NCBI GenBank assembly: GCA_029237775.1
Contig: JAQZBR010000006.1
Span: forward strand, 62,001 to 126,000
Length of the DNA stretch: 64,000 nucleotides
Direction of reading: 5' to 3'
Source of the DNA: Bacteroidota bacterium
Lineage (GTDB): Bacteria; Bacteroidota; Bacteroidia; 2-12-FULL-35-15
Shown: one piece after another, positions 36,559-45,111 of the stretch
Position numbering within the stretch: position 1 is the stretch's first letter
How the letters are laid out: every line of letters begins with the position of its first letter
Notes under the pieces: model-generated
The model's input: only the letters and a program-made list of their open reading frames with translations
Told to the model about the DNA's origin: nothing
The model's database searches: none
Position numbers and translations under genes: made by a program

Positions 36559-36579
36559 TTTTTGTTTGTTTGTAATGAA

Positions 36580-36615
36580 CAGGCGCCTCTCCCCGCGAGA
36601 GGCGCCTGTTTTTTT
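36580..36615 (+). terminator. rho-independent terminator after dnaK
   Basis: CAGGCGCCTCT / AGAGGCGCCTG (36580-36590 / 36598-36608), 11-bp perfect G/C-rich stem, then seven T. Confidence 0.95.
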
Positions 36616-36640
36616 GTATCTTTGTTTACTATAAAACAGC

Positions 36641-37717
36641 ATGAAAAACATTTTCTTACCCCTTCTGATTTCCTTTGCTTTCACTTCAGCCGCGCAGATC
36701 CCTCCGGGATATTACAACTCTGCAGCAGGTCTTACGGGCCCCGCTCTGGAATCGGCATTGCATAACATAATCGATAACCATAACTCTGTAAGTTACGCGA
36801 GCTTGTGGACTCATTTTCAAAACACGGATCAGAAATCTAATGGTAAAGTATGGGACATGTACAGTGATGTGCCTTCCGGGACTCCACCTTATGAATTTAC
36901 TTTTGGAAATGACCAATGCGGAAATTATGCCGGAGAAGCCGATTGTTACAACCGCGAACATTCATGGCCACAAAGCTGGTTCAATTCTGCCACCACTCCT
37001 TCATCTGATTTGTTTCATCTCTATCCAACCGATGGTTATGTGAATAACAGAAGAAGTAACTATCCGTATGGGACTGTAGGAACTGCAACCTGGACTTCCC
37101 TGAATGGAGGAAAGCTTGGCGCTTGTATAGATCCCGGATACACTTCAATTGTTTTTGAACCGATTGATGAATACAAAGGAGATCTGGCGAGAAGTTATTT
37201 TTATATGGCAACACGATATCTTAATGAGGATGCCTCATGGGCTAATTCCGGAGCTACCAATAAAGCTGTATTGCTTCCATGGCAGGCTTCCGTTCTGTTA
37301 ACATGGAGTCATCTCGATCCTGTCAGCCCGAAAGAAACAGCACGTAACAATGCAGTTTACGGAATCCAGAATAACAGAAATCCTTATATCGATCATCCTG
37401 AATGGGCGGATAGCATCTGGACAATTATTGTTGCAGGTATTGAGGAAAACACGATTTCAAAATTGTCTGTTAATATTTATCCGAATCCCGCACAAGAGCG
37501 TTTTTTTATTGCGAATGAGGGTGCAGAGAATTTGAAAGTTGAGATTACTGTTACGGATGCACTGGGCCGGATAATTGAAAGTCACGAGGACCTAAACTTA
37601 ACTTCTGCATCACAGGAGTCATTTTCAGTTAACTGTGAGAAATGGAATAAAGGTGTTTATTATGTTGTTATAAAAGACCGGGACGGGATAAAAGCTCTCC
37701 GGTTTTTGAAGATGTAA
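36641..37717 (+). CDS. secreted endonuclease I family nuclease with T9SS sorting domain
   Basis: 358 residues. Signal peptide (about 1-19, FAFTSAAQ). Residues 30-260 are an endonuclease I domain (non-specific DNase) with the catalytic-site motif YNREHSWPQSWF and HLYPTDGYVNNRRSNYPYG, and two Cys likely bonded. Residues 275-358 are a type A T9SS C-terminal domain (IYPNPAQERFFI, TDALGRII, KGVYYVVIKDRDG), so it is exported across the outer membrane by the GldM-dependent system. A -7-like box TATCTTTG (36617-36624) overlaps the end of the dnaK terminator 16 bases before the ATG. It may feed on extracellular DNA. Confidence 0.93.
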   Translation: MKNIFLPLLISFAFTSAAQIPPGYYNSAAGLTGPALESALHNIIDNHNSVSYASLWTHFQNTDQKSNGKVWDMYSDVPSGTPPYEFTFGNDQCGNYAGEADCYNREHSWPQSWFNSATTPSSDLFHLYPTDGYVNNRRSNYPYGTVGTATWTSLNGGKLGACIDPGYTSIVFEPIDEYKGDLARSYFYMATRYLNEDASWANSGATNKAVLLPWQASVLLTWSHLDPVSPKETARNNAVYGIQNNRNPYIDHPEWADSIWTIIVAGIEENTISKLSVNIYPNPAQERFFIANEGAENLKVEITVTDALGRIIESHEDLNLTSASQESFSVNCEKWNKGVYYVVIKDRDGIKALRFLKM

Positions 37718-37730
37718 AGACTAAAAATAA

Positions 37731-37762
37731 AAATCCCCGCAGAGAATAATCTGCGGGGATTT
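37731..37762. terminator. bidirectional terminator between convergent genes
   Basis: AAATCCCCGCAGA / TCTGCGGGGATTT (37731-37743 / 37750-37762), perfect 13-bp stem, with A-rich and T-rich flanks serving the endonuclease (plus) and lipoprotein (minus) genes. Confidence 0.95.
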
Positions 37763-37779
37763 TTATTTAAAAATGAATT

Positions 37780-38604
37780 TTAGTACATCGAAATGTTATA
37801 TGTTGTTCCGTTGAGCACCGCAGTCGCATTTGCATCACAAGCGCCTGAACCATAATCAACAGTAATAGGATAAGTTGGGTAGTCAGCAAGGGTCAAGGTC
37901 AACCCTCCGCTTACGATCCATGGGCAACCGATATTTACACGTAGAGCTGTATTGATCAGGATGCTGTAGCCATCTCCGTTTTCAGCAAAGCCATGTGCAT
38001 GGCCTGTGATCAGGTACACATCATCAAAGATGTAGGCATTTGTGCTTTCACCGGAGAAGAATTCTCTGTTCTGATTGGTATTCCAGGTGGAAGTCCTGGC
38101 TCCGTCAGGACTGGTGATTGTTGCATTATTTACAACAACATTATAGACAAGATGGCCATTCGAAACATGCCCTCTGTTTGTAATAACCTGAGTTCCCTGT
38201 ACATGATAATCATTATGGTAATAATCAGTAAGGGTGATCGTGATTACAGTGTTGGAATCCAGGTAAGGGCCCGAGAATACCGCTGTGATTTTACCTCTTC
38301 TGCGGTTATAGTCAGATCCTATACAATTGGTTGTTCCAAAATCAATTACAACGGTTTTAGGCCATGTAACAAGATCAAATGGGGTAATAGATGCTGTTGC
38401 GCAATTTGATGATGGAGCTCTCAAAGCATTGGAGCTGTCAGTCACTGTGCTGATCTCCTTCCAGATCCCGGCAAAAGCATTGTTTGCATTTGCATTATCA
38501 GTTGATGCGGAATAATCTTTAGGTTTCTTATCTTCTTTTTTGCAACCGGTGTAAATGAATACACTGGCTAAAAAAAGTGCAGCCAATAATTTTGTGATTT
38601 TCAT
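37780..38604 (-). CDS. secreted lipoprotein, paralogue of the one at 6909-7724
   Basis: 274 residues. Lipobox SVFIYTGCKKEDKKP. The body shares a frame with the lipoprotein at 6909: VVIDFGTTNCIGSDYNRRRGKITAVFSG near residue 90 and, at the end, ITVDYGSGACDANATAVLNGTTYNISMY. The N-terminal part has an Asn/Asp/Ala-rich linker. Function unknown; predicted outer-membrane or periplasmic. It lies 30 bases after folA on the same strand, so it could be read as the last gene of that run, though its function seems unrelated. Confidence 0.78.
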   Translation of the reverse strand: MKITKLLAALFLASVFIYTGCKKEDKKPKDYSASTDNANANNAFAGIWKEISTVTDSSNALRAPSSNCATASITPFDLVTWPKTVVIDFGTTNCIGSDYNRRRGKITAVFSGPYLDSNTVITITLTDYYHNDYHVQGTQVITNRGHVSNGHLVYNVVVNNATITSPDGARTSTWNTNQNREFFSGESTNAYIFDDVYLITGHAHGFAENGDGYSILINTALRVNIGCPWIVSGGLTLTLADYPTYPITVDYGSGACDANATAVLNGTTYNISMY

Positions 38605-38634
38605 GGGAGTAGGTTAAGTGGTTTAATATCAAAT

Positions 38635-39135
38635 TTATGACAATTTTTCCAATGTGACGTATTCATGCTCATATTGGTTTTTCTCATCAACCGGGCCCTG
38701 TATTCTGGCGATTTCTCGCCATTGTTTCATATCAAGCTCAGGAAAAAAGACATCTCCATCAAATGAATGATGGATCTCGGTTAAGTAAATTCTGTCCGTA
38801 ACGGGAAGGCATTGCTTGAAGATCTCAGCACCCCCAATAATGAATATTTCATCATCACCAGTAGATTTTGCTTTGCTTAAAGCATCTTCGAGGGAGTTAA
38901 CTACGATCGCACCGGGAGCATGATAATCTTTTTGTCTTGTAATTACAATGTTTGTACGGTTAGGAAGCGGGCGAAATTTTTCAGGAATGGATTCATAATT
39001 TTTTCGTCCCGTGATGATGCAATGTCCGCTGGTTTTTTCTTTGAAAAACTTCATGTCGGCAGGCAAATGCCAGATGAGCTTATTGTCTTTTCCGATCACG
39101 TTGTTTTTTCCCGTAGCGACTATTAATGAAATCAT
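38635..39135 (-). CDS. folA: dihydrofolate reductase
   Basis: 166 residues. Regenerates tetrahydrofolate, needed after each thymidylate synthase cycle. The N-terminus MISLIVATGKNNVIGKDNKLIWHLPADMKFFKE is diagnostic, with the acidic active-site residue Asp27 region, then GRKNYESIP, IGGAEIFKQ and the C-terminal FDGDVFFPE. Follows thyA by 141 bases on the same strand, the classic pair. Confidence 0.97.
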   Translation of the reverse strand: MISLIVATGKNNVIGKDNKLIWHLPADMKFFKEKTSGHCIITGRKNYESIPEKFRPLPNRTNIVITRQKDYHAPGAIVVNSLEDALSKAKSTGDDEIFIIGGAEIFKQCLPVTDRIYLTEIHHSFDGDVFFPELDMKQWREIARIQGPVDEKNQYEHEYVTLEKLS

Positions 39136-39276
39136 TATTGGTTAATAAGTTATATAGTTAAATGTTATTTAGGCAGCCCCGAAACCAATCTCTCATTAAC
39201 TGGATGCGATAAAATAAGTTACACATTGAATTTAATTGAAGCCAGTCTAATTCACCAATCCCCAATTAACTAATGA

Positions 39277-40071
39277 CTAAACCGCTACGGCAGCTTTTAT
39301 ATGTGGATGCGGATCATAACCTTCCAATGTGAAATCCTCGAATTTAAAATCAAAGATGTTTTTCACCTCAGGATTTAATTTCAATACCGGCAGCTTCCTG
39401 AAATCACGTGACAACTGCAGCTTTGCCTGTTCAATATGATTGGAATACAAATGGGCATCTCCAAGTGTATGAATAAATTCACCGGGTTCCAGATCACAAA
39501 CCTGAGCCACCATCATTGTGAGAATAGCATAAGAAGCGATATTGAAAGGTACACCAAGAAATATATCTGCGGAACGCTGATATAACTGACAGCTCAACTT
39601 TCCCTCAGCAACGTAAAACTGAAAAAACGCGTGGCATGGCGGCAGTTTCATTTTATCAATTTCACCAACATTCCATGCACTGACGATCATTCTTCGGCTG
39701 TCCGGAGTGTTCTTGATCTGATTGATCACCTGAGTTATCTGATCGATATGCCTGCCATCGGCTGCAGGCCAACTGCGCCATTGCGACCCGTAAACAGGAC
39801 CGAGATTCCCATTTTCATCTGCCCATTCATCCCAAATGCTTACGCCATTATCTTTCAGGTATTTGATATTAGTATCGCCTTTCAGGAACCAAAGCAGCTC
39901 ATGAAGAATAGATTTCATATGAACCTTTTTTGTGGTCATCATTGGAAAGCCTTCCTGAAGGTCAAATCGCATCTGATACCCAAAAACACTAACCGTTCCG
40001 GTTCCTGTTCTGTCGGTTTTCGTTGCCCCTTTTTCCAGGACATGCTTCATAAGGTCGTGATACTGTTTCAT
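39277..40071 (-). CDS. thyA: thymidylate synthase
   Basis: 264 residues from the ATG at 40071 ([15 protein letters not shown]), the same length as E. coli ThyA with the catalytic Cys at the same number (146, in [12 protein letters not shown]). Makes dTMP from dUMP using methylene-tetrahydrofolate. Reading can be extended in frame to 40206 but that stretch is basic, aromatic and unlike ThyA, so it was rejected. [35 protein letters not shown] and DAHLYSNH confirm the family. It lies between a nucleoside transporter and folA. Confidence 0.97.
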   Translation of the reverse strand: MKQYHDLMKHVLEKGATKTDRTGTGTVSVFGYQMRFDLQEGFPMMTTKKVHMKSILHELLWFLKGDTNIKYLKDNGVSIWDEWADENGNLGPVYGSQWRSWPAADGRHIDQITQVINQIKNTPDSRRMIVSAWNVGEIDKMKLPPCHAFFQFYVAEGKLSCQLYQRSADIFLGVPFNIASYAILTMMVAQVCDLEPGEFIHTLGDAHLYSNHIEQAKLQLSRDFRKLPVLKLNPEVKNIFDFKFEDFTLEGYDPHPHIKAAVAV

Positions 40072-40267
40072 TCGAATATTGAGATGGTTATAAAATGATT
40101 TTTGGGTCAAATCTTTCGGAACTCCAGTTCTGGCCTTGCGGGACATTGATCTGGAAATTCGTTTTTTGATCCGATATCTGTACCCGTAAAGATAAAGTGA
40201 TTTCATCGGCAGGCGGAAAAACCGGCCTGCATAATATTCACAACATATTAACTAAAAGGAAGGGTAA

Positions 40268-41521
40268 TTAATGATTTACCGCTGCGACTTCTTCGGGTTT
40301 GTGTTTATGCTTAAAGAAGATGGCAAAAGCAATAGTTATTATCAATGCATAAATTGCAAAGGATAGCCAGATGGAATGCCAGTCTTTTGCTCCATCATGC
40401 GTAAAATAAGTATCGAGGATGAATCCGCTCACTTTCGCTCCGAGCACAGCACCAAACCCGTTGGTCATCATCATAAACAGCCCTTGCGCGCTCGAACGGA
40501 TCTTTGAATCTGTAGAGGTTTCAATGAATAATGAGCCTGAAATATTAAAGAAATCGAAGGCCATTCCATAAACGATACAGGAAAAAATGATCATCCATAA
40601 TCCACCAGCCGGATCGCCATACGCAAATAAGCCGAAACGCAGCACCCATGCGATCATAGAAAAAAGCATTACCTGTTTTATTCCAAAACGTTTCAGAAAG
40701 AAGGGAATCGCGAGAATGAATAAGGTTTCAGAGATCTGGGAGATCGACATAATTATAGTTGAGTACTTCACCACAAACGAATCCGCATAGGCCGGAACTT
40801 TTGCAAAATCAGACAAGAATGTATCCCCGTACATATTAGTGAGCTGCAAGGCAGCGCCAAGGAACATGGAGAAGATAAAAAACAGGGCTATTTTATAGGT
40901 TCCGAAAAGCTTAAATGCATCCAACCCGAATTTCTGCCAGATGGTCGAGTTCTCTGAAATGAGTTTCTGTGGGGGGCATTTAGGCAGTGTAAATGAATAT
41001 AATCCCAGTGCGATAGCCGCGAATGCTGATATATAAAACATATTCGCTGATGCTTTGCTTCCTGATAGGTTAGTGGTCCACATTGCCACGATGAATCCGA
41101 TCGTACCCCATACACGGATAGGCGGGAACACTTTAATGACATCGTAGTTATTTCCTTTAAGGATAGTATAGGCAATTGAATTGGAAAGGGAAATGGTTGG
41201 CATATAGCAAAGCATTGCTGCAAAGATCACCCAGAAAAAGGCATCAGGGCTTTCTACCTGAGGGATGCAGCAAAGAATAATGCCACCTAAAATATGAAGG
41301 ATGCCATATAGTTTCTCGGCATCTATCCACTTATCCGCAATTATTCCGGTAAGCGCAGGCATCAAAATAGAAGAGTAGCCCAGTGTGGCAAAAATATCTC
41401 CGAACTGCGCGCCACTCCATTGTTTGGTGCCGAACCAGTAATTTCCTACTGTTATTAACCAGGCACCCCAGGTAAAAAATTGAAGGAAGCTCATTAAGGT
41501 GAGGCGGCTCTTTATGTTCAT
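40268..41521 (-). CDS. nucleoside:H+ symporter (MFS, NHS family, NupG-like)
   Basis: 417 residues with 12 hydrophobic segments. The N-terminal SFLQFFTWGAWLITVGNYWF and the following GIIADKWIDAEK fit the nucleoside:H+ symporter family (NupG/XapB). It should take up nucleosides through the inner membrane, in keeping with thyA and folA just downstream. The neighbour upstream (DUF151) ends at a terminator. A specific substrate is inferred from family only. Confidence 0.87.
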   Translation of the reverse strand: MNIKSRLTLMSFLQFFTWGAWLITVGNYWFGTKQWSGAQFGDIFATLGYSSILMPALTGIIADKWIDAEKLYGILHILGGIILCCIPQVESPDAFFWVIFAAMLCYMPTISLSNSIAYTILKGNNYDVIKVFPPIRVWGTIGFIVAMWTTNLSGSKASANMFYISAFAAIALGLYSFTLPKCPPQKLISENSTIWQKFGLDAFKLFGTYKIALFFIFSMFLGAALQLTNMYGDTFLSDFAKVPAYADSFVVKYSTIIMSISQISETLFILAIPFFLKRFGIKQVMLFSMIAWVLRFGLFAYGDPAGGLWMIIFSCIVYGMAFDFFNISGSLFIETSTDSKIRSSAQGLFMMMTNGFGAVLGAKVSGFILDTYFTHDGAKDWHSIWLSFAIYALIITIAFAIFFKHKHKPEEVAAVNH

Positions 41522-41540
41522 AGGGGTCGTCTGATAAAAA

Positions 41541-41565
41541 AAAATCCAGAAATATTATTTCTGGA
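41541..41565 (-). terminator. rho-independent terminator after the bifunctional nuclease gene
   Basis: TCCAGAAAT / ATTTCTGGA (41545-41553 / 41557-41565) with an A run on the plus strand as the U tract for the minus-strand transcript. Confidence 0.88.
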
Positions 41566-41591
41566 AAATTACTTAAATTTTTATTAATCAG

Positions 41592-42185
41592 TTAAGATTT
41601 CTTGCGATTGTTGATCTCGTCTCTTATTCTCGAAGCTTTTTCATAATCTTCTTCTCCAAGCGCTGTTTCCAGCATCTGCTTCAATTCTTCGGTAGACTTT
41701 TTCAGGTAATCATTTACATCTGCTTCAACCAGATCATCCATGTCACCGCTTTCTGCAGCAGCATTGATGGCTTCATCATCAAGGATGATACCTGCCTGAG
41801 ATAAAATAAATTCAAACGTGTTTATAGGACAATTAAAACGTACTGCAACGGCTATGGCGTCAGAAGTACGGGCATCAATCTCCACATCTTTTTCGCCATT
41901 GTTACAAATGATCTTTGCAAAAAAGATCCCCTCCACAAGGTTGTAAATGAGCACCTCATTCACATTTATATCAAAACCTTCCGCAAAACTCTTAAAAAGA
42001 TCATGGGTTAACGGACGGCTCGGGGTCATTTTTTCAAGTTCGATCGCAATTGCCTGGGCTTCAAACCCGCCAATGATGATCGGCAGTCTTCTTTTCCCTT
42101 TTGATTCTCCTAAAACCAATGCATACGCTCCGGTTTGTGTCTGGCTATATGATAATCCTACAATCTCGAGTTTGACTTTTTTCAC
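41592..42185 (-). CDS. bifunctional nuclease family protein (DUF151) with UVR motif
   Basis: 197 residues. The start codon is GTG at 42185 (MKKVKLEIVGLSYSQTQTGAYALVLGE), a typical opening. Residues 1-135 are the DUF151/bifunctional nuclease domain (RLPIIIGGFEAQAIAIELE, RPLTHDLF, ARTSDAIAVAVRF), and 155-195 a UvrB/UvrC-like helical motif (EELKQMLETALGEEDYEKASRIRDEI). It belongs to the common Bacteroidota run etf genes > DUF151 > nucleoside transporter > thyA > folA. Its cellular job is not settled. Confidence 0.9.
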   Translation of the reverse strand: MKKVKLEIVGLSYSQTQTGAYALVLGESKGKRRLPIIIGGFEAQAIAIELEKMTPSRPLTHDLFKSFAEGFDINVNEVLIYNLVEGIFFAKIICNNGEKDVEIDARTSDAIAVAVRFNCPINTFEFILSQAGIILDDEAINAAAESGDMDDLVEADVNDYLKKSTEELKQMLETALGEEDYEKASRIRDEINNRKKS

Positions 42186-42300
42186 TTGTAATGTTTTTTG
42201 ATCCCTGGGGTATCCGCTAAAAAAAGATGCCTGAACCTATCTAACTAAATTACGAAATATTATAATAAAAGCTTACCGTTACCGGGAAGCTGAAAAAGTA

Positions 42301-43272
42301 CTAATTATGATTTGCCTTAAAGTTCTTAACGGCAGCAACCAACTTCGGAACGATCTCAAATGCATCGCCAACAATTCCGTAATCTGCCGATTTAAAGAAT
42401 GGAGCTTCTTTATCTGAGTTGATCACCACAATGGTCTTGCTTCCGTTAACTCCGGCAAGGTGTTGGATCGCTCCGGAAATCCCGATAGCAATATATAAAT
42501 TCGGTCGAATTGCAACTCCAGTCTGGCCAACATGCTCATGATGCGGTCTCCAGTGCATGTCCGCCACAGGGCGTGAACATGCTGTCGCTGCTCCAAGTTC
42601 TTTTGCAAGTTCTTCAACCATAGCCCAGTTTTCTGAACCTTTCATTCCACGACCTGCAGAAACAACCAGTTCCGCATCTGTCAGATTAAGTTCAGAAGTT
42701 ACTTTTTTAACTTCTTTCACTTTTACAGGTGAATTTACGTTGTCTAGATTCACTGCGAAGTCAGTTACTTCAGCTGTTCCTTCGCCTAAAGTTACAGGGA
42801 AAGAGTTAGGCAATAATGAGATTATCTTTTTCGTTGAATGGATAGCATACATCGCTGTGGCTTTCCCGGAGAATACATTCTTTTTTACTTTGAATGAATC
42901 ACCCGAAATTTCAGGATCTCCCACTGCGCCCGCTACAATTCCTGCTTTTAATCTTGCAGCTAAGCGTGGTGCAATTTCTTTTCCGGTAAAGTCGCTTGAA
43001 AAAATAATGACCGAAGCATTTTCAGCTGTTGCAGCCTGCTCAATGGCAGCTGTAAGGTATTGTCCGTTCATGTCGGACAATTTATCATTCTTAAGCTTCA
43101 GAACTTTTTTAGCTCCTGCTTTTCCAAGATCACTGAAGTCTGCATCCCCGATAATTGCAGCAGTTACGGTGGTGTTCATTTTTTCCGCAATTCGGCTTGC
43201 GTAGTTCACTGCTTCAAGAGAAGCTTTCTTTATTTTGCCTTTTGCTATTTCGGTATATACTAGAACTGACAT
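42301..43272 (-). CDS. etfA: electron transfer flavoprotein subunit alpha
   Basis: 323 residues. Pairs with EtfB to carry electrons from acyl-CoA and other flavin dehydrogenases to the quinone pool. The C-terminal FAD domain is clear: VVSAGRGMKGSENW, GQTGVAIRPNLYIAIGISGAIQHLAG and INSDKEAPFFKSADYGIVGD. etfB lies 35 bases upstream and forms the operon. Confidence 0.97.
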   Translation of the reverse strand: MSVLVYTEIAKGKIKKASLEAVNYASRIAEKMNTTVTAAIIGDADFSDLGKAGAKKVLKLKNDKLSDMNGQYLTAAIEQAATAENASVIIFSSDFTGKEIAPRLAARLKAGIVAGAVGDPEISGDSFKVKKNVFSGKATAMYAIHSTKKIISLLPNSFPVTLGEGTAEVTDFAVNLDNVNSPVKVKEVKKVTSELNLTDAELVVSAGRGMKGSENWAMVEELAKELGAATACSRPVADMHWRPHHEHVGQTGVAIRPNLYIAIGISGAIQHLAGVNGSKTIVVINSDKEAPFFKSADYGIVGDAFEIVPKLVAAVKNFKANHN

Positions 43273-43307
43273 ATTGTTAATTTTAGAATTGTTTTAGAAT
43301 TTTAGAA

Positions 43308-44048
43308 TTAGATCACTTTAGCTTCGTTGTGCAACAAGTCGATCAACTGCTCAGGATGTGCAGCATCAATGAATTTGCACTCTGTTCTTCCTTTTGCTAG
43401 CTCGTAATTGGCGATGCTTGTAAGTTTATCAGCAGCTGCCGCAGGAACCACAGTTAATGGTTTCGTACGTGCTGCCATGATTCCGCGCATGTTAGGAATT
43501 CTTGCTTCGGCCATCCCTTTGTTTGCCGAAAGCACAAGTGGAAGCGGACATTCTACAACTTCAGTCCCTCCGTCAATATCATGTTCTACTGTTGCAGTTG
43601 TTCCAGCTATATCAAGCTTTGTCGCCATAGAAACGAATGGCATATTCAGCAATTCAGCCAACATTGCGCCAACCATTGCACCGTTGTAATTGATTGTTTC
43701 TTTTCCTGTCATTACAAGATCGAATCCTTTATCTTTTGCGTAAGCTGCAATCTGTTCTGCTACAGCAAAAGCATCATTCGGCTCTGCATCTATACGGACT
43801 GCATCATCAGCACCGATCGCTAATCCCTTACGGATCGTTGCTTCACTGTCAGGAGCACCAACGTGAACGATAGTCACATTTCCACCGAGCGTTTCTTTCA
43901 ACTCCAGGGCACGAACAAGCGCGTACCACTCGTCATACGGATTGATTACGAACTGTACACCTGCAGTATTGAATGTCGAATTGTCTGACGAGAAAGTGAT
44001 CTTTGTTGTAGTGTCAGGAACGTTACTGATACAAACTAATATTTTCAT
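43308..44048 (-). CDS. etfB: electron transfer flavoprotein subunit beta
   Basis: 246 residues. MKILVCISNVPDTTTKITF opens it and the signature VMTGKETINYNGAMVGAMLAELL and VLSANKGMAEARIPNMRGIMAAR (AMP-binding and partner-contact region) follow. It is the first gene of the operon with etfA. The 197-base gap before the divergent DUF4290 gene should hold its promoter. Confidence 0.97.
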   Translation of the reverse strand: MKILVCISNVPDTTTKITFSSDNSTFNTAGVQFVINPYDEWYALVRALELKETLGGNVTIVHVGAPDSEATIRKGLAIGADDAVRIDAEPNDAFAVAEQIAAYAKDKGFDLVMTGKETINYNGAMVGAMLAELLNMPFVSMATKLDIAGTTATVEHDIDGGTEVVECPLPLVLSANKGMAEARIPNMRGIMAARTKPLTVVPAAAADKLTSIANYELAKGRTECKFIDAAHPEQLIDLLHNEAKVI

Positions 44049-44170
44049 ATTGAAATCTGAATTTTATAATTTTTAAAACGAAGAGCAAATTTAACAATAT
44101 CTGCGGTATAAAAAAATGAATTTTAAGGGTGTTTTTAAGACGATAACCAACCCCGATTCCTGCGATTAAA

Positions 44171-44202
44171 TTTGGTTCATTGCCATAAAACCGCTACTTT
44201 TG
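44171..44202 (+). promoter_or_regulatory. Bacteroidota-type promoter for the DUF4290 gene
   Basis: TTTG (44171-44174) and TACTTTTG (44195-44202), spacer 20; near-consensus. Leader of about 37-40 bases. Confidence 0.75.
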
Positions 44203-44245
44203 AAACTTATTAGTGGAGTACTTACCGCCAACCAAAATATTATAG

Positions 44246-44926
44246 ATGGATTATAATACCGATCTGCCACAACTCATTATCCCCGAATACGGCAGAAACA
44301 TTCAAAAAATGCTTGACTTTGCTATCACTGTCGCTGACCGTGAAGAAAGAAATAAAGTTGCACGCGCCATTATCGATGTAATGGGCCAGTTGAATCCGCA
44401 TTTAAGGGATGTAACTGATTTTAAACATAAGCTTTGGGATCACTTGTTCATCATTTCAGATTTTAAACTGGATGTTGATTCACCCTACCCGAAACCAACC
44501 CGCGAAACATTCCAGACCAAACCTGAATTATTGAAATATCCTCACAAGGACATTCGTTACAAACATTACGGAAAAACGGTGGAGCAGATAATAGCGAAAG
44601 CACGGGAATTTCCGGACGGTGAAGAGAAAAATGAATTGGTAAGTCAGATCGCAAATTTGATGAAGCGTTCTTACTTAAACTGGAACCGCGACAGTGTGAA
44701 TGATGAGGTGATCATTAAGCAGCTTGAAGAGCTTTCAAAAGGTGAGCTAAAAGCAGATGCTTCCGTTCTTAAGAGCACTCAGACGTTTATACCTAGAAAC
44801 AGCAATAAGGAAAATCAGCATAAAGATAAAAAGAAGCATAGTGGCGGTGGCGGGAAACGCGATGGCGGAGGCCATAAGCATCATAAGAACAATAACCAGG
44901 GCGGATTTAAACGTAAGTCGTTTTAA
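44246..44926 (+). CDS. DUF4290 domain protein with basic tail
   Basis: 226 residues. The N-terminal 170 residues are the helical DUF4290 domain (LPEYGRN-like LIIPEYGRNIQKM, RDVTDFKHKLWDHLFIISDF, YGKTVEQII), conserved across Bacteroidota. The C-terminal 40 residues are low complexity, rich in Lys, His, Gly and Asn (HKDKKKHSGGGGKRDGGGHKHHKNN), which suggests contact with nucleic acid or ribosomes, though no function is known. murA follows after 185 bases, with a terminator between. Confidence 0.88.
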   Translation: MDYNTDLPQLIIPEYGRNIQKMLDFAITVADREERNKVARAIIDVMGQLNPHLRDVTDFKHKLWDHLFIISDFKLDVDSPYPKPTRETFQTKPELLKYPHKDIRYKHYGKTVEQIIAKAREFPDGEEKNELVSQIANLMKRSYLNWNRDSVNDEVIIKQLEELSKGELKADASVLKSTQTFIPRNSNKENQHKDKKKHSGGGGKRDGGGHKHHKNNNQGGFKRKSF

Positions 44927-44946
44927 ATTTAACTCCTAAAGTTAAC

Positions 44947-44980
44947 TACCCTTCCGAAAAAACGGAGGGGTATTTTTTTT
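44947..44980 (+). terminator. rho-independent terminator after the DUF4290 gene
   Basis: TACCCTTCCG / CGGAGGGGTA (44947-44956 / 44963-44972) with one T-G pair, then eight T. Confidence 0.93.
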
Positions 44981-45111
44981 GTTCTGCTATTAACAATTCA
45001 CAGTTCGTAAATACCATCCACGCTTTTCAAAATCACTCTCTTTTTCCTCGTACTTCGTATTAGGCAGTTCTGCCTCATTAACCATTAACATATAACTAAT
45101 AACCCAAATAA

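Noticed and set aside
40072-40206. 45-residue N-terminal extension of thyA
   Set aside because: ThyA from the ATG at 40071 has the exact E. coli length with catalytic Cys146; the extension is basic and aromatic with no counterpart.
42557-43204. 215-codon plus-strand frame opposite etfA
   Set aside because: Mirror of the etfA codon pattern; low-complexity Ser/Ala/Phe product and no promoter.
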